Source: Catalinimonas alkaloidigena (GTDB taxonomy: Bacteria > Bacteroidota > Bacteroidia > Cytophagales > Flexibacteraceae). Taken from it: DNA of 64,000 nt. The position numbers and the translations under genes were made by a program. This document shows, one piece after another, positions 34,267 through 43,864 of this stretch (positions within the stretch are counted from its first letter, which is position 1; each line of letters opens with the position of its first letter). The stretch lies in contig NZ_FNFO01000002.1 of NCBI RefSeq assembly GCF_900100765.1, positions 248,001-312,000 on the forward strand, read 5' to 3'. The notes under the pieces were generated by a model. It saw only the letters and a program-made list of their open reading frames with translations, made no database searches and had not been told where the DNA came from.

Positions 34267-36864
34267 TCACAGAAGTTCCACGTACCCGTCGGTCCCGTTC
34301 ACCCGGATTCGTTGCTGGTCTCTAATCAACCGAGTTGCATTTTCTACGCCGACCACGGCGGGCAGGCCATATTCGCGGGCGATGACGGCCCCGTGGGTCA
34401 TCAGTCCGCCCACTTCGGTCACCAGACCTTTGAGGGAAACGAACAGGGGCGTCCAGCTCGGGTCTGTAAAGGTCGTGACCAGGATGTCGCCTTCTTCCAG
34501 TTCAGCTTCAGCGAGGTGGGTGATGACGCGTGCGCGTCCCTCTACCGTGCCGGACGAAACCGCCAGTCCCACCAGGGCATCGGCGGGGAGGTGTTCGCGT
34601 GGGTAGGTCCCCGTCACAATTTCGCCGTCGGACGTCATGACGCGGGGCGGGGTGAGTTGCGCGTGGCGGCAGTGTTCCTCTTTGCGCTGGTCGATGAGCC
34701 GGGCGTCTACTATACGGGTGCGGACGGCGTCGCGGAACTCCTCGAACGTGAGAAAATAGACGTCCTCCCGGTGGGGAATAACGCCCGCCTCTACGAGCCG
34801 GTCGGCTTCGCGAAGTAACGCCTGCCGGTAGACGAACGTCCGACTCACGATGCTGTACTTGGGGTATTCGCGGTACCCGGCGAAATTCCGCAGGAGGGCG
34901 ATGTGCCGTTGGGTAGCCTCGGCTTTGTATGTGCCCTCCGGCAGTTGTTTCAGGCGCGCCAAGATGTCCCGCTCTGTTCGCAGCGCGTGCTGCCGTCCCT
35001 GTTCAAATTTGAGTTTTCCGGCCCCGGGCGCGACGTTTTTCAGGTTGTTGAGAAGCATGGGTAGCAAGAGGGTGGGCTTTTCGGCCCAGCGCGTACGGGT
35101 AATGTCGATTTCGCCGCTGCACCGCATGCCGTAGCGGTCTAGGTACGCCCGGATGGCGTCGCGGGCTTCGGCGCCACCTTCAAACCGGTCCAGCTGCTCC
35201 AGAAAATCCTCTTCCGTGGTGTGTTGCAGGTACGCGACAAGTTCCGGATACGGACGAAGCACATCGGCCACGTCCAGGAGCGCCAGCCCCATTTCCGACG
35301 TGATGTTGTTTGGCACCGATTGCGAGAGCGCGTCGGCTGCGTTTTTCTCGCCCAGCCACTCCTCCAGGTGTGTATTGAGCCAGGCCGCTGCGTTCACGGC
35401 CGTCATGACCAGCCGCAGCGTTTGCGCGACCGTTGTGCTCTGGCGCATCTGCCGGATGTCTTCCTCAATGCACGCAACTACTGCCTCGCCCGAGCGGGTC
35501 CGAATGGTTTGCTGGAGCGCGGCCAGCTCAGCTTTGCTACGCGCCATCAGTTCAGTCACGAGGGCCACCGGCGGTTCGTCTGCCACGAGAGGCGGGTCCA
35601 GGGCCGAGGGTGGTGCAGCGGACGAGGCAGGGAGGGAGCCGATGAACTCTTCTCGCTTCAGTAAGGTCACCAGCGCGTCTTTGATGAGCGGATCGTGTTG
35701 CCCCATGGCATGGAGGAGTAAGTTCCGGCCGGTGGGAGAGGCCAGCGTGTCGGCCACTTCCACAAACAACCGGCCTCCTGCTTGGTACATCGGGCGGGAA
35801 GCGAGCATCTGCCACATTGACCAACCCAGCGGTCGCATGGGATCGGTCATCATCTGCTGGTGTCCTACCGAGAGGTAGACGCGCGGGCCTTTCGCTTCGG
35901 GTGCCTCGGGAAGGGGATACAGCGTCGTGATCGGGCGGCTCTGAACCAGGTAGAATTCGTCTTCTGCCCAACACCACTCGATGTCCTGAGGTGCCCCGAA
36001 ATGCGTTTCGACGTGCTGGCCGATGCGAGCCAGCGCCAGAAGTTGCGCATCTGTCAGGACAGGGCGTTGCTGTTGCTCCGGTGCAATCGCCCGTGGTTCG
36101 GTGCCGCCGGTCGGGGACGCGTACAGCGCCCACGGCTTGGTTGCGATTTTGCGGTCGATCACCGCCTCGTGGCGAACGCGATAGCGATCCGCCGCCGCCT
36201 GACCGGACACCAGCGCCTCTCCCAGACCGAAACACGCTTCGATGGACACCACCCGGCGGTGGGAAGTGACGGGATCGGCCGTGAACAATACGCCCGACGC
36301 CTGCGGGAAAACCATTTTCTGAATTACCACGGCTTGGTGAACGTGGCGGTGGTCAAAGCCGTGTTGAAGGCGGTAGGCAACGGCCCGTTCGGTGAACAGC
36401 GAAGCCCAGCACCGACTGACGTGCCGCAGGATGGTTTCCGCGCCGACAAGGTTCAGGTACGTGTCCTGTTGTCCGGCAAACGAGGCCGTCGGCAAATCTT
36501 CGGCGGTGGCGCTGGAACGTACGGCATAGGCGTGGGCTGCACCTAACCGGGCAAGGTGACGACCAACTTCTTCCCGAAGGCCCGCCGGAAGGGGAGCGGT
36601 TTCGAGGGCCTGACGCACGGCTCCGCTCAATGCCGCAATCTGCGCCCGATCGTCCACGTTGAGCCGCGCCAGTTGCGCCAAAAGCGGAGGCACCGACGGG
36701 GTTGCCGCAAGGACGTCCCGGAAGGCATCCGTGGTAATGCAAAACCCCTCCGGTACGCGAATGCCCACCATGGTGGACAGTTCGCCCAGGTGAGCCCCTT
36801 TCCCGCCGACAAGCGCCAGGTGGGTTCGGTCAATTTCCTGGAAATCAAGTACGTACGAACGCAT
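34267..36864 (-). CDS. rph: Rifamycin phosphotransferase-like PEP/pyruvate-binding protein
   Basis: 865 residues, the length of rifampin phosphotransferases. The ATP-grasp domain comes first (LDFQEIDRTHLALVGGKGAHLGELS, YAVRSSATAEDLPTASFAGQ), then a large helical drug-binding domain and a C-terminal swivelling phosphohistidine domain with GGLMTHGAVIAREYGLPAVVG. His824 lies where His825 is catalytic in the Listeria enzyme. The order of domains (ATP first, His last) and N-terminus match Rph rather than PEP synthase. Its MarR-type neighbour ends 11 bp upstream, so the two form an operon. Rifamycin itself may not be the natural substrate. Confidence 0.82.
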   Translation of the reverse strand: MRSYVLDFQEIDRTHLALVGGKGAHLGELSTMVGIRVPEGFCITTDAFRDVLAATPSVPPLLAQLARLNVDDRAQIAALSGAVRQALETAPLPAGLREEVGRHLARLGAAHAYAVRSSATAEDLPTASFAGQQDTYLNLVGAETILRHVSRCWASLFTERAVAYRLQHGFDHRHVHQAVVIQKMVFPQASGVLFTADPVTSHRRVVSIEACFGLGEALVSGQAAADRYRVRHEAVIDRKIATKPWALYASPTGGTEPRAIAPEQQQRPVLTDAQLLALARIGQHVETHFGAPQDIEWCWAEDEFYLVQSRPITTLYPLPEAPEAKGPRVYLSVGHQQMMTDPMRPLGWSMWQMLASRPMYQAGGRLFVEVADTLASPTGRNLLLHAMGQHDPLIKDALVTLLKREEFIGSLPASSAAPPSALDPPLVADEPPVALVTELMARSKAELAALQQTIRTRSGEAVVACIEEDIRQMRQSTTVAQTLRLVMTAVNAAAWLNTHLEEWLGEKNAADALSQSVPNNITSEMGLALLDVADVLRPYPELVAYLQHTTEEDFLEQLDRFEGGAEARDAIRAYLDRYGMRCSGEIDITRTRWAEKPTLLLPMLLNNLKNVAPGAGKLKFEQGRQHALRTERDILARLKQLPEGTYKAEATQRHIALLRNFAGYREYPKYSIVSRTFVYRQALLREADRLVEAGVIPHREDVYFLTFEEFRDAVRTRIVDARLIDQRKEEHCRHAQLTPPRVMTSDGEIVTGTYPREHLPADALVGLAVSSGTVEGRARVITHLAEAELEEGDILVTTFTDPSWTPLFVSLKGLVTEVGGLMTHGAVIAREYGLPAVVGVENATRLIRDQQRIRVNGTDGYVELL

Positions 36865-36875
36865 ACGGGTGGAAT

Positions 36876-37328
36876 TTAGCGGGTGAGGCGGTGGACGGTG
36901 TCGTTCATGAGGTCGATCGCTTTTGTAAAGAACGTCTCAATCGTTTGCAGTTCTTCTTCCGAAAAAGACGCGATCAGGTCGTCGGTCCGGGTGCGGTAGT
37001 CTCGGTAGAGCGGTGCCAAAAGCGCCATGATCTTTTGCGTATCCGGTACGATGATCACCTTCCGCCTGTCGTCGGGAGAAAACTGGCGTTTGACCAGCTT
37101 TCGCTTCTCAAAGCGGTCGATCAGCCCGGTAACGGCGCCGGTCGTCAGGCCGGTCAGCGTGGCCAGTTCGCCCGCCGTCATCTGGCCTTTCTGCATCAGA
37201 AACCCCAGGTACTTGTGGTCTGTGCCCGAAAGTCCCGCCTTGCGGGCGATGGCCTCGTGCATCTGAAGGGACGTAAAGGCATAGCGCTGGTTGAGTTTTC
37301 TGAGGCGCGACAGGAGCGTGTCATCCAT
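36876..37328 (-). CDS. MarR family transcriptional regulator
   Basis: 150 residues with the MarR winged helix (QMTAGELATLTGLTTGAVTGLIDRFEKRKLVKRQFSPDDRRKVIIV) flanked by dimerisation helices. It is the first gene of an operon with the rifamycin-phosphotransferase-like gene, 11 bp apart. A dyad TATCTTAGT-T-ACTAAGATA at 37346-37364 begins 17 bp upstream of its start codon, so autoregulation of the operon and induction by a drug-like ligand is likely (inference). Confidence 0.93.
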   Translation of the reverse strand: MDDTLLSRLRKLNQRYAFTSLQMHEAIARKAGLSGTDHKYLGFLMQKGQMTAGELATLTGLTTGAVTGLIDRFEKRKLVKRQFSPDDRRKVIIVPDTQKIMALLAPLYRDYRTRTDDLIASFSEEELQTIETFFTKAIDLMNDTVHRLTR

Positions 37329-37345
37329 ATGTCTTAATGACTAAT

Positions 37346-37364
37346 TATCTTAGTTACTAAGATA
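37346..37364. promoter_or_regulatory. Palindromic operator upstream of marR-rph operon
   Basis: TATCTTAGT at 37346-37354 and ACTAAGATA at 37356-37364 are perfect reverse complements around one central T. The TTAGTTACTAA core resembles many MarR-family sites, and the position just before the MarR start suits repression. Confidence 0.65.
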
Positions 37365-37442
37365 TGTGAATCGCCTGATTGTGCCAACTCTTGCGAAGAA
37401 AAGAAGGCAATCCAGCAGCAGTCAGGGCGAAGGAACGGCGGT

Positions 37443-38075
37443 TTAGGCGGGTTTGCGGCAGGTGATCTGCCAGAATTTCTGAGAAGGCTTGGGGCCTGCC
37501 TGTTGGGCGGGTTCGTCGATTTCCTTGGCTTCCATCAATCCGTAGCGACCAAATTCCTCTTCCACAGCGGCGGCATCGTAAAAGAAAAGGGTAACCCCGT
37601 GCCTGGTCTCAAACTGGTTTTTGCCGCGCGCTATGCCGTCGCCATAAGCCGCGGTGCGCGTGGAAATGGCCACAAACACCATAAAGCCGCCGGGGCGGAG
37701 CTGGCGATAACAGTCGGCAATCAGTTTGGCGCGCTCCGGAGCGTCCAGCAGGTGGATGAGCGCGTAGCAGAAAACGCCATCGTACCTACGTTGGTCGAAC
37801 GGCATATCCGTCACCGAGCCATGATGCACCTGAAGGCGGTCCCCGTAATGCTGCCGGGCCAGATGAATGGCGGTTTCCGAAATCTCGATGCCCGTCACGT
37901 TCGCGCCCTGGTCCGTAAATGGCGCGGCGTTTCTGCCGTAGCCGAAGCCGGGGATGAGCACGTTCCTGAGCCCTTGCGCCTGAAACAACGCCGCGGTGGC
38001 CACGGCAGAATCGGCCGGAGCGAAGCCCCACATGGTCTGTTTATCCCGAAAACTCGATTCCCAGAATTCTGTCAT
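37443..38075 (-). CDS. Class I SAM-dependent methyltransferase
   Basis: 210 residues with the SAM-binding motif VLIPGFGYGRNAAPFTDQGANVTGIEIS (the usual GxGxGxx loop, with LIPGFGYGRN), an acidic strand end (GIEIS), and FDQRRYDGVFCYALIHLLD followed by LRPGGFMVF. It resembles TehB-like or small-molecule methyltransferases. The N-terminus (FWESSFRDKQTMWGFAPADS) is typical of this group in Bacteroidota. Substrate unknown. Confidence 0.88.
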   Translation of the reverse strand: MTEFWESSFRDKQTMWGFAPADSAVATAALFQAQGLRNVLIPGFGYGRNAAPFTDQGANVTGIEISETAIHLARQHYGDRLQVHHGSVTDMPFDQRRYDGVFCYALIHLLDAPERAKLIADCYRQLRPGGFMVFVAISTRTAAYGDGIARGKNQFETRHGVTLFFYDAAAVEEEFGRYGLMEAKEIDEPAQQAGPKPSQKFWQITCRKPA

Positions 38076-38129
38076 GACGAAGCCGGAAGTGGTGGTATGG
38101 GTTGAGGCTAATTCAGTGATCGACGAGCA

Positions 38130-39212
38130 TCAGCACAGCTTGACATAACTGCCGAGCCACTGGAGTACGTCGGCGTGCTGTTCGATGACGGGCTTTATGC
38201 GTGCGTCGTCGATGTGGCCGTCCAGGTCCACAAAAAACATGTACTGGAAGTTCCGGCCGCTTTTGGCAGGGCGGCTCTCAATTTTCGTGAGGTTGATGCC
38301 CGCGCGGTGGAAATCCTGCAGGAACGTGACCAGGCTGCCCGGCTCGTCGGAGTGGGGGAGGCGCGCCAGCAGAGAAGTCTTGTCGTTGCCGCTGGGCTGG
38401 CTTTTGAAATCCCGGGCCACCACCAGAAAGCGCGTGAAATTGTCGGTGGAGTCTTCGATGTTGTCGAACAGCATCGGCAGGTCGTAAAGCCGCGCGGCGA
38501 TGTGCGAGCAGATGGCGGCGGCGTGCGGATCGTTCAGCGCCAGCTTGGCCGCCCGCGACGTGGAGTCGACCGGCACCAGTTCCGGCTTTTGTTCGCGGAA
38601 CGTCGCGTCCAGAAAGCGGCGGCACTGCCCGAACGCAATGTCTTTCGAATAGATTTTCTTGATTTCGTGGAGGCGGTCGTTCACCGACGCGAACGCAAAG
38701 TGGATCGGCATCGGAATTTCGGCGGCGATCTTCAGGTCCTGCATGGCCGCGAGCTGATCCATCGTTTCGGGCACGAGCCCCTCCTGGTTGTTCTCGATGG
38801 GGATGATGCCGAACCGGGCGCGGTTGGTCTGCACCGCTTCGAAAACGGCCCGGATGTCGCCCAGCGGCATGTATTCGCTCACCGCCCCGAACCGGCTTTC
38901 GGCTGCCTGGTGCGTAAAACTCCCCTCCGGTCCCAGGTACGCTACCCGTTCGGGCAGCTCGAAGTTGCGGCTGATCGCAAAAATCTCCAGAAAAATGGCC
39001 TCGATGGCGGCCCGGCTCAACAGCCCTTGGTTCGTCGCACTCAGCCGATCGATGATGGCCTTTTCGCGTTCGGGGCGGTAAATAATGGTATTGCTCTGGC
39101 GTTTCAGTTCGCCCACCTGCCGGACGTAGCCCATGCGCTGGTTCAGCAGCTGCAACAGTTGGCTGTCGACTTCGTCGATCTGGTGGCGTAACTCGTCAAG
39201 GGAAAGAGACAT
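38130..39212 (-). CDS. pheA: Bifunctional chorismate mutase/prephenate dehydratase
   Basis: 360 residues. An AroQ chorismate mutase domain occupies 1-88 (LDELRHQIDEVDSQLLQLLNQR, RPEREKAIIDRL), a prephenate dehydratase domain about 92-275 (VAYLGPEGSFTHQAA, GIIPIENNQEG, NDPHAAAICSHIAA, NFTRFLVVAR) and an ACT regulatory domain about 283-355 (PGSLVTFLQDFHRAGINLTKIESRP). It makes phenylpyruvate for phenylalanine and is likely feedback-inhibited by Phe through the ESRP site. Stand-alone gene. Confidence 0.95.
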   Translation of the reverse strand: MSLSLDELRHQIDEVDSQLLQLLNQRMGYVRQVGELKRQSNTIIYRPEREKAIIDRLSATNQGLLSRAAIEAIFLEIFAISRNFELPERVAYLGPEGSFTHQAAESRFGAVSEYMPLGDIRAVFEAVQTNRARFGIIPIENNQEGLVPETMDQLAAMQDLKIAAEIPMPIHFAFASVNDRLHEIKKIYSKDIAFGQCRRFLDATFREQKPELVPVDSTSRAAKLALNDPHAAAICSHIAARLYDLPMLFDNIEDSTDNFTRFLVVARDFKSQPSGNDKTSLLARLPHSDEPGSLVTFLQDFHRAGINLTKIESRPAKSGRNFQYMFFVDLDGHIDDARIKPVIEQHADVLQWLGSYVKLC

Positions 39213-39329
39213 GAAAAAGGGGAGAATGAGTGAGTAGTGTGACTGCGCGAATGTGTAATGGGGTGAATGAGGCGGTTGAGACTATAATGACAATCATCAA
39301 CGCACGCATTCACTTCTTCACCAACTTGG

Positions 39330-40574
39330 TTAGCCCGTACCGACTTTCAGGCGACGCACGAGCGGCTCGATGCTCAGGCCCTGCACCACGATGGAGAAGA
39401 TGACAACCAGGTAGGTAACGGCCACAATCAGTTCGCGGGGCATGTCGCCCGGCAGCGAGAGGGCCAGCGCGACCGAGATGCCGCCGCGCAAACCGCCCCA
39501 GGTCAGGATCGTGATGGTATAGGGCACAAAATCGCGCCGCAGGCTCATGAGCGAAATGGGCAACCCGACCGAAATCAGGCGGGCCAGCAGCACGATCACG
39601 ATGGCGGCCGCGCCGATCAGGAAATACTCCCGGTGGAATTCCAGCACCAGCACTTCCAGCCCGATCAGGACGAACAACACCGCGTTGAGCACCTCGTCGA
39701 TCATCTCCCAGAACAGGTCCACGTAGTCGCGCGTCTCGTCCGACATCGCAAATTTACGGCCCTGTTGGCTCATAACCAGGCCCATCACCACCACGGCCAG
39801 CGGTCCCGAAAGGTGGAGCTGTTGCGCCAGCAGATAACCGCCGGTCACCATCGCAAGGGTGATGAGTACCTCGACCACGTAGGCATCGATCGACTTCAGC
39901 AGCAGGTAGCCGCCGTAGCCCAGCGCCAGCCCGAACAGTCCGCCCCCGAGGGCTTCCTGTGCAAACAGGGTGGCGATTTCGCCTGCGCCCACTTCCCCTG
40001 CGCCCAGTTGGGCAATTTCCAGCAGCGTCAGGAACACCACCACGGCCACGCCGTCGTTGAACAGCGACTCGCCCGTAATTTTTACTTCCAGTTCCTTGGG
40101 TACGTGGGCTTTGTGCAGAATGCTCAGCACCGCGATGGGGTCGGTGGGCGAAATCAGCGAGCCGAACAGCAGGCAATAAATGTAGTCGATCGGGAAGCCC
40201 ACCCACTGAAGCAGGAAGTAAAAGCCCGTCCCGACCATGAAGGTGGAGGCCACCACGCCCAGCGTGGCGAAAATCAGCACCGGCCACCGTTGCTGGTGCA
40301 GGGCGGTGACGTCGACGTGCAGTGCTCCGGCGAACAGCAGAAAACTCAGCATCACCTCCATCAGCACCTGCGAAAAGTCGATTTCGCTCAGCGCCCGACT
40401 GATCGGCTGCACCAGTTCCGGATCGAAAATGCCCAAAACGATGAGGAGGAGCGAAAGAAAGAGGGCGATCAACATCAGCCCGATCGTGGTCGGGAGCCGC
40501 AAAAAGCGGTGGTTGATGTACCCAAACGCCGCCGAAAGGCTGATGAGAATGCCAAATGCCTGAAAGTAATCCAT
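39330..40574 (-). CDS. CPA1-type Na+/H+ antiporter (NhaP-like)
   Basis: 414 residues with about 12 hydrophobic segments and no long C-terminal regulatory tail. Family blocks: FGSLISPTDPIAVLSILHKAHVPKELEVKITGESLFNDGVAVVVFL (the SPTDP and ESLFNDG motifs with the transport acidic residues) and LTWGGLRGGISVALALSLPGD. It exchanges Na+ (or K+) for protons across the inner membrane. Confidence 0.94.
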   Translation of the reverse strand: MDYFQAFGILISLSAAFGYINHRFLRLPTTIGLMLIALFLSLLLIVLGIFDPELVQPISRALSEIDFSQVLMEVMLSFLLFAGALHVDVTALHQQRWPVLIFATLGVVASTFMVGTGFYFLLQWVGFPIDYIYCLLFGSLISPTDPIAVLSILHKAHVPKELEVKITGESLFNDGVAVVVFLTLLEIAQLGAGEVGAGEIATLFAQEALGGGLFGLALGYGGYLLLKSIDAYVVEVLITLAMVTGGYLLAQQLHLSGPLAVVVMGLVMSQQGRKFAMSDETRDYVDLFWEMIDEVLNAVLFVLIGLEVLVLEFHREYFLIGAAAIVIVLLARLISVGLPISLMSLRRDFVPYTITILTWGGLRGGISVALALSLPGDMPRELIVAVTYLVVIFSIVVQGLSIEPLVRRLKVGTG

Positions 40575-41210
40575 GTAGCACCAAAACTAGCCTTCGGCCG
40601 TTGATTGCGCAAAAGTTGGGGGACGATCGTGCGGACGTGGGTACGGATGCCGGAGCGGGCAGAAAATCCGACGACCCCGGAGGAGCCGCCGGACCCAAGC
40701 AAACAAAAATGGTGAAGCGGGTTTACCCTTTGGGGCAAATGCGTATTTAGGAAACACGCGGAAACTTCGGCCTGATACCGAGTGGGTTGTATCTCGCCGA
40801 CGGGGTTTCCCGTAATGGTTACGAATGCAGAACCGGTGCTGATGCCCGCCACACGTCGCCGAAAGCACCCGGGGTCCGATGCGCCGACGTAATCCGGAAC
40901 GTGCCGGACCCATTGACCACCCCCGTGGCAACCACGGTGCGGTGATGACGAAACCTCACGACTCAGACCAGACTAATTCGGCAGATCCTCGTAGTTTTGC
41001 GCGATAAGGTCCTGATTCTGTGAGGTGAAACGATCAGTTTTGTCCGAAACACAACAAAACTAGTGAGGGCTCCGGCCATTTTTTTGTAAAAAGACGTCGT
41101 TACACGCACCCCACCCCAAAGTCGACTTTTTACAAGATTGTGTCCCTTGCAAGAGGGTATTTTTAGTACAATTTTCCTACTGTTTTTGTGAACGCTCCGT
41201 TCGTCTCCTT
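40575..41210. other. Intergenic region, no gene recognised
   Basis: 636 bp between the divergent antiporter and a small secreted-protein gene. Open frames here lack protein-like composition. It contains an inverted pair TTGTAAAAAG (41084-41093) and CTTTTTACAA (41126-41135) around a C/A-rich segment. No tRNA, repeat family or terminator could be established. Confidence 0.5.
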
Positions 41211-41426
41211 ATGAAAAGTAGAATCCTGGCACTGGTGCTGTTGCTGATACTTCTGGGATACAGTTTTGGGCCCACACGCCGTGACTCCGACTGGCGTATG
41301 GTATTTCGCCCGGCACCGACCGATTCCGTGCAGGTTACGCAGGCACCTGCCCGCCGCCCGGCGACGCCGTTCCTGTTGGGCATGGAAGCCAAAGCCCCCG
41401 TCTCAACGGCATTTCAGGCCCAGTAA
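41211..41426 (+). CDS. Small secreted protein, hypothetical
   Basis: 71 residues with a convincing signal peptide (MKSRILALVLLLILLGYSFG) and a short Pro/Ala-rich polar tail. No domain is recognised. Base composition matches the surrounding chromosome. It ends 20 bp from the convergent ABC permease stop. Confidence 0.5.
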   Translation: MKSRILALVLLLILLGYSFGPTRRDSDWRMVFRPAPTDSVQVTQAPARRPATPFLLGMEAKAPVSTAFQAQ

Positions 41427-41446
41427 ACCACCAAAAAAGTGTGCAG

Positions 41447-43864
41447 TTAGTCGGCACGCAGGGTATCGACCGGATTGGTCCACGCCGCCCGCACGGTAAG
41501 CCAGCTCACCGTAAACCACGCCAGCAGCAGGGCCGCAAGGCCGGCCAGTAGAAAAATATCGGCGCGCAGCGAAATGTGGTAAGCAAAGTCTTCCAGCCAG
41601 CGCGACATGCCGAGGTACACCACCGGAATGGCCAGCACCAGCGCAATGCCGATCAGCAGCGTAAAATTCTTCCCCAGCAGCAGTACAATTTGCGATTCGG
41701 AGGCACCCAGCACCTTGCGGATGCCGATCTCCCGCTTGCGTTTCTGAATGGAAAAGGCGGTGAGCCCCAGTAGGCCGAGCGAGGCAATAAGGGCGGCCAG
41801 CGTCGCAAAAATCCCCGCCAGTTTGCTGAAATTCTGTTCGCTGTGGTAGAGTTGCTGCAACTCGTCGTTCAGAAAGTAGTAATCGAAGGCGTCCTGGTCG
41901 GTAAACTGCTGCCAGGTTGCGCCAATGTCGCGAATCACGCCGGGCAGGTCGTCGGTCTGCACGCGGACCAGGACATAGTGTGTAAAGTAATTCTTCAGTT
42001 TCTCCAGACTGCAGTAGTCGATCAGCAGCGGACCTACTTTGTAGTGCAGTGATCCGTAGTGAAAATCGTCGACCACGCCCACCACGCGGATGCGCCCTTC
42101 GAGCGTTCCCTCGATGTGTTGCCCGATGGCCTCTTCGGGGGTCGCCCAGCCCATCTCCTGCATCATGGCCCGGTTGATCAGCGCAATGATGTTTTCCGAC
42201 TCGTACGTACTCGGGAAGTCGTTTCCGGCCAGCAGTGGAATGCCCAGCGTTTTGGTCAGGTCGTCGCGCACGTACATCACCGAATACAGCTTCATGTCGT
42301 CGTCGCTACCGCCCACGGGTCGGTAGGTCGAATTGGGCGTGCCCGTGCCCGGAATTTCGTTGACGCCCGTCACCGCCCGGATCGCGCTGTGCGTCAGGAG
42401 TTGCTGCTTGAAGGCATCGTATTTCGACACGAGCGAGGTGCGTTCGACCGGCAGCACCACTACTTGTTCGGCTTCGAAACCGAGGCGTGCTTTCTGGATG
42501 TAGCGCAACTGGCGGTAGGCGGTGATGGTAGCGCCGATCAGCGCAATGGAGATGAAAAACTGCACGACCACCAGGCTTTGCCGCAGCCAGGCGTTGCCTG
42601 TAGGCCGTCCGCCGGTGCGGCCCTTCAGCACTTCGACCGGTCGGAACGACGACAGCACAAACGCGGGGTAGCTTCCGGCGGCGATGCCGATCAGCAAGGT
42701 AGCAGCCAGAAAAAGCACCCAAACGCCGCTCTGGTGTTGCAGACTCAGGTGACGGTCGGTCAGGTTGTTGAGCACCGGCAGGGCCAGCCAGGCCAGAAAC
42801 ACGGCCAGCGCGGCGGCCATCAGGCACAGAATGATCGATTCGGCCAGAAACTGAGCGATTAGCTGGCCGGGATGCGCCCCGGCGACCTTCCGGATGCCCA
42901 CTTCCTTGGCCCGGTCGAAAGCACGGGCCGTCGAGAGGTTGATAAAATTGATGCCTGCAATCAGGAGCAGAAACACGGCCACCGTTCCCACGATCCAGAT
43001 GAGGCGGATGTTGCTGTTGGGTTCGATGTTGCCTTCGGCCAGCGAGTGCAGGTGAATGTCGGTTAGCGGTTCGAGCTGGAAGCGTGCCGTCTCTTTCAGG
43101 GCAGGATGGAGGTGCCGCTGCGCAAACTGCGGGAGCTGCGCCTGGAGTGTGGCGGTATCGGCCGCGTCGCGCAACAGGGCGTAGGTCCAGACGGGGTTGG
43201 TGTACCAGTCTTCGTCCGGAATGCCCTTGGGCATGATGGTCCGCAGGGCGGCAAACGAAGCCAGCAGCTCGTAGTGAAAATGGGACGCCGGGGGCGGATC
43301 GGCCACTACGGCCGTCACGTGCAGGTCGTGCAGCTTCTCAAACTGCAGCACTTTCCCCATCGGGTCGGCGGGGCCAAAATACCGTTGCGCCGCCGACTGG
43401 GTCATCACCACGCTGTACGGATCGTCGAGGGCGGTTTGCGGATTGCCCTTCAGAAACTGCGCGTCGAAGACCCGGAAAAAGGTCGAATCGGCAAAGAAGA
43501 ACGCCGACTCGTTGAACTGCCGTCGGTTGCCGACCGGATCTTCGTACTGCAGCGGTAGCGTAGCCGACTGAAAGTTGTACAGGCGGACGGTCGCTTCTAC
43601 CTGTTCGGGATAGTCCAGTTGCAGCGTGGGGCCAACCGGAAACGGGACGCTCGCCGCGATGCCCAGGTTCGGGTCGGTTTCCAGCACCCGGACGATGCGA
43701 CGGGCTTTGGTGTGGTGGCGGTCGAACGTCAACTCGTGGTTGATGTAGAGGACAATGAGCAGAATCCCCGCCAGCCCGACGGCCAGCCCAACTAAGTTGA
43801 TGATCGTATAACCACGATTCTTCAGCAGATTACGAAGTGCAATCGTAAGGTAGTTGCGGAGCAT
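41447..43864 (-). CDS. FtsX/MacB-like ABC transporter permease
   Basis: 805 residues. Bacteroidota-type double-FtsX permease: N-terminal NYLTIALRNLLKNRGYTIINLVGLAVGLAGILLI, MacB-like periplasmic domain, FtsX core (FLLLIAGINFINLSTARAFDRAKEVGIRKVAGA), a central break, second periplasmic domain, and a second FtsX core (LTAFSIQKRKREIGIRKVLGASESQIVLLLGKNF). No ATPase gene adjoins it, which is common for this family; these proteins transmit ATP-driven movement to the envelope or export peptides or drugs. Confidence 0.93.
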   Translation of the reverse strand: MLRNYLTIALRNLLKNRGYTIINLVGLAVGLAGILLIVLYINHELTFDRHHTKARRIVRVLETDPNLGIAASVPFPVGPTLQLDYPEQVEATVRLYNFQSATLPLQYEDPVGNRRQFNESAFFFADSTFFRVFDAQFLKGNPQTALDDPYSVVMTQSAAQRYFGPADPMGKVLQFEKLHDLHVTAVVADPPPASHFHYELLASFAALRTIMPKGIPDEDWYTNPVWTYALLRDAADTATLQAQLPQFAQRHLHPALKETARFQLEPLTDIHLHSLAEGNIEPNSNIRLIWIVGTVAVFLLLIAGINFINLSTARAFDRAKEVGIRKVAGAHPGQLIAQFLAESIILCLMAAALAVFLAWLALPVLNNLTDRHLSLQHQSGVWVLFLAATLLIGIAAGSYPAFVLSSFRPVEVLKGRTGGRPTGNAWLRQSLVVVQFFISIALIGATITAYRQLRYIQKARLGFEAEQVVVLPVERTSLVSKYDAFKQQLLTHSAIRAVTGVNEIPGTGTPNSTYRPVGGSDDDMKLYSVMYVRDDLTKTLGIPLLAGNDFPSTYESENIIALINRAMMQEMGWATPEEAIGQHIEGTLEGRIRVVGVVDDFHYGSLHYKVGPLLIDYCSLEKLKNYFTHYVLVRVQTDDLPGVIRDIGATWQQFTDQDAFDYYFLNDELQQLYHSEQNFSKLAGIFATLAALIASLGLLGLTAFSIQKRKREIGIRKVLGASESQIVLLLGKNFTLLIGIALVLAIPVVYLGMSRWLEDFAYHISLRADIFLLAGLAALLLAWFTVSWLTVRAAWTNPVDTLRAD

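Noticed and set aside
40587-40931. Open frames and a possible decayed tRNA-like stretch in the gap after the antiporter gene
   Set aside because: A segment near 40630-40660 vaguely resembles a T-arm on the plus strand, but no cloverleaf, anticodon arm or CCA-proximal stem could be built.
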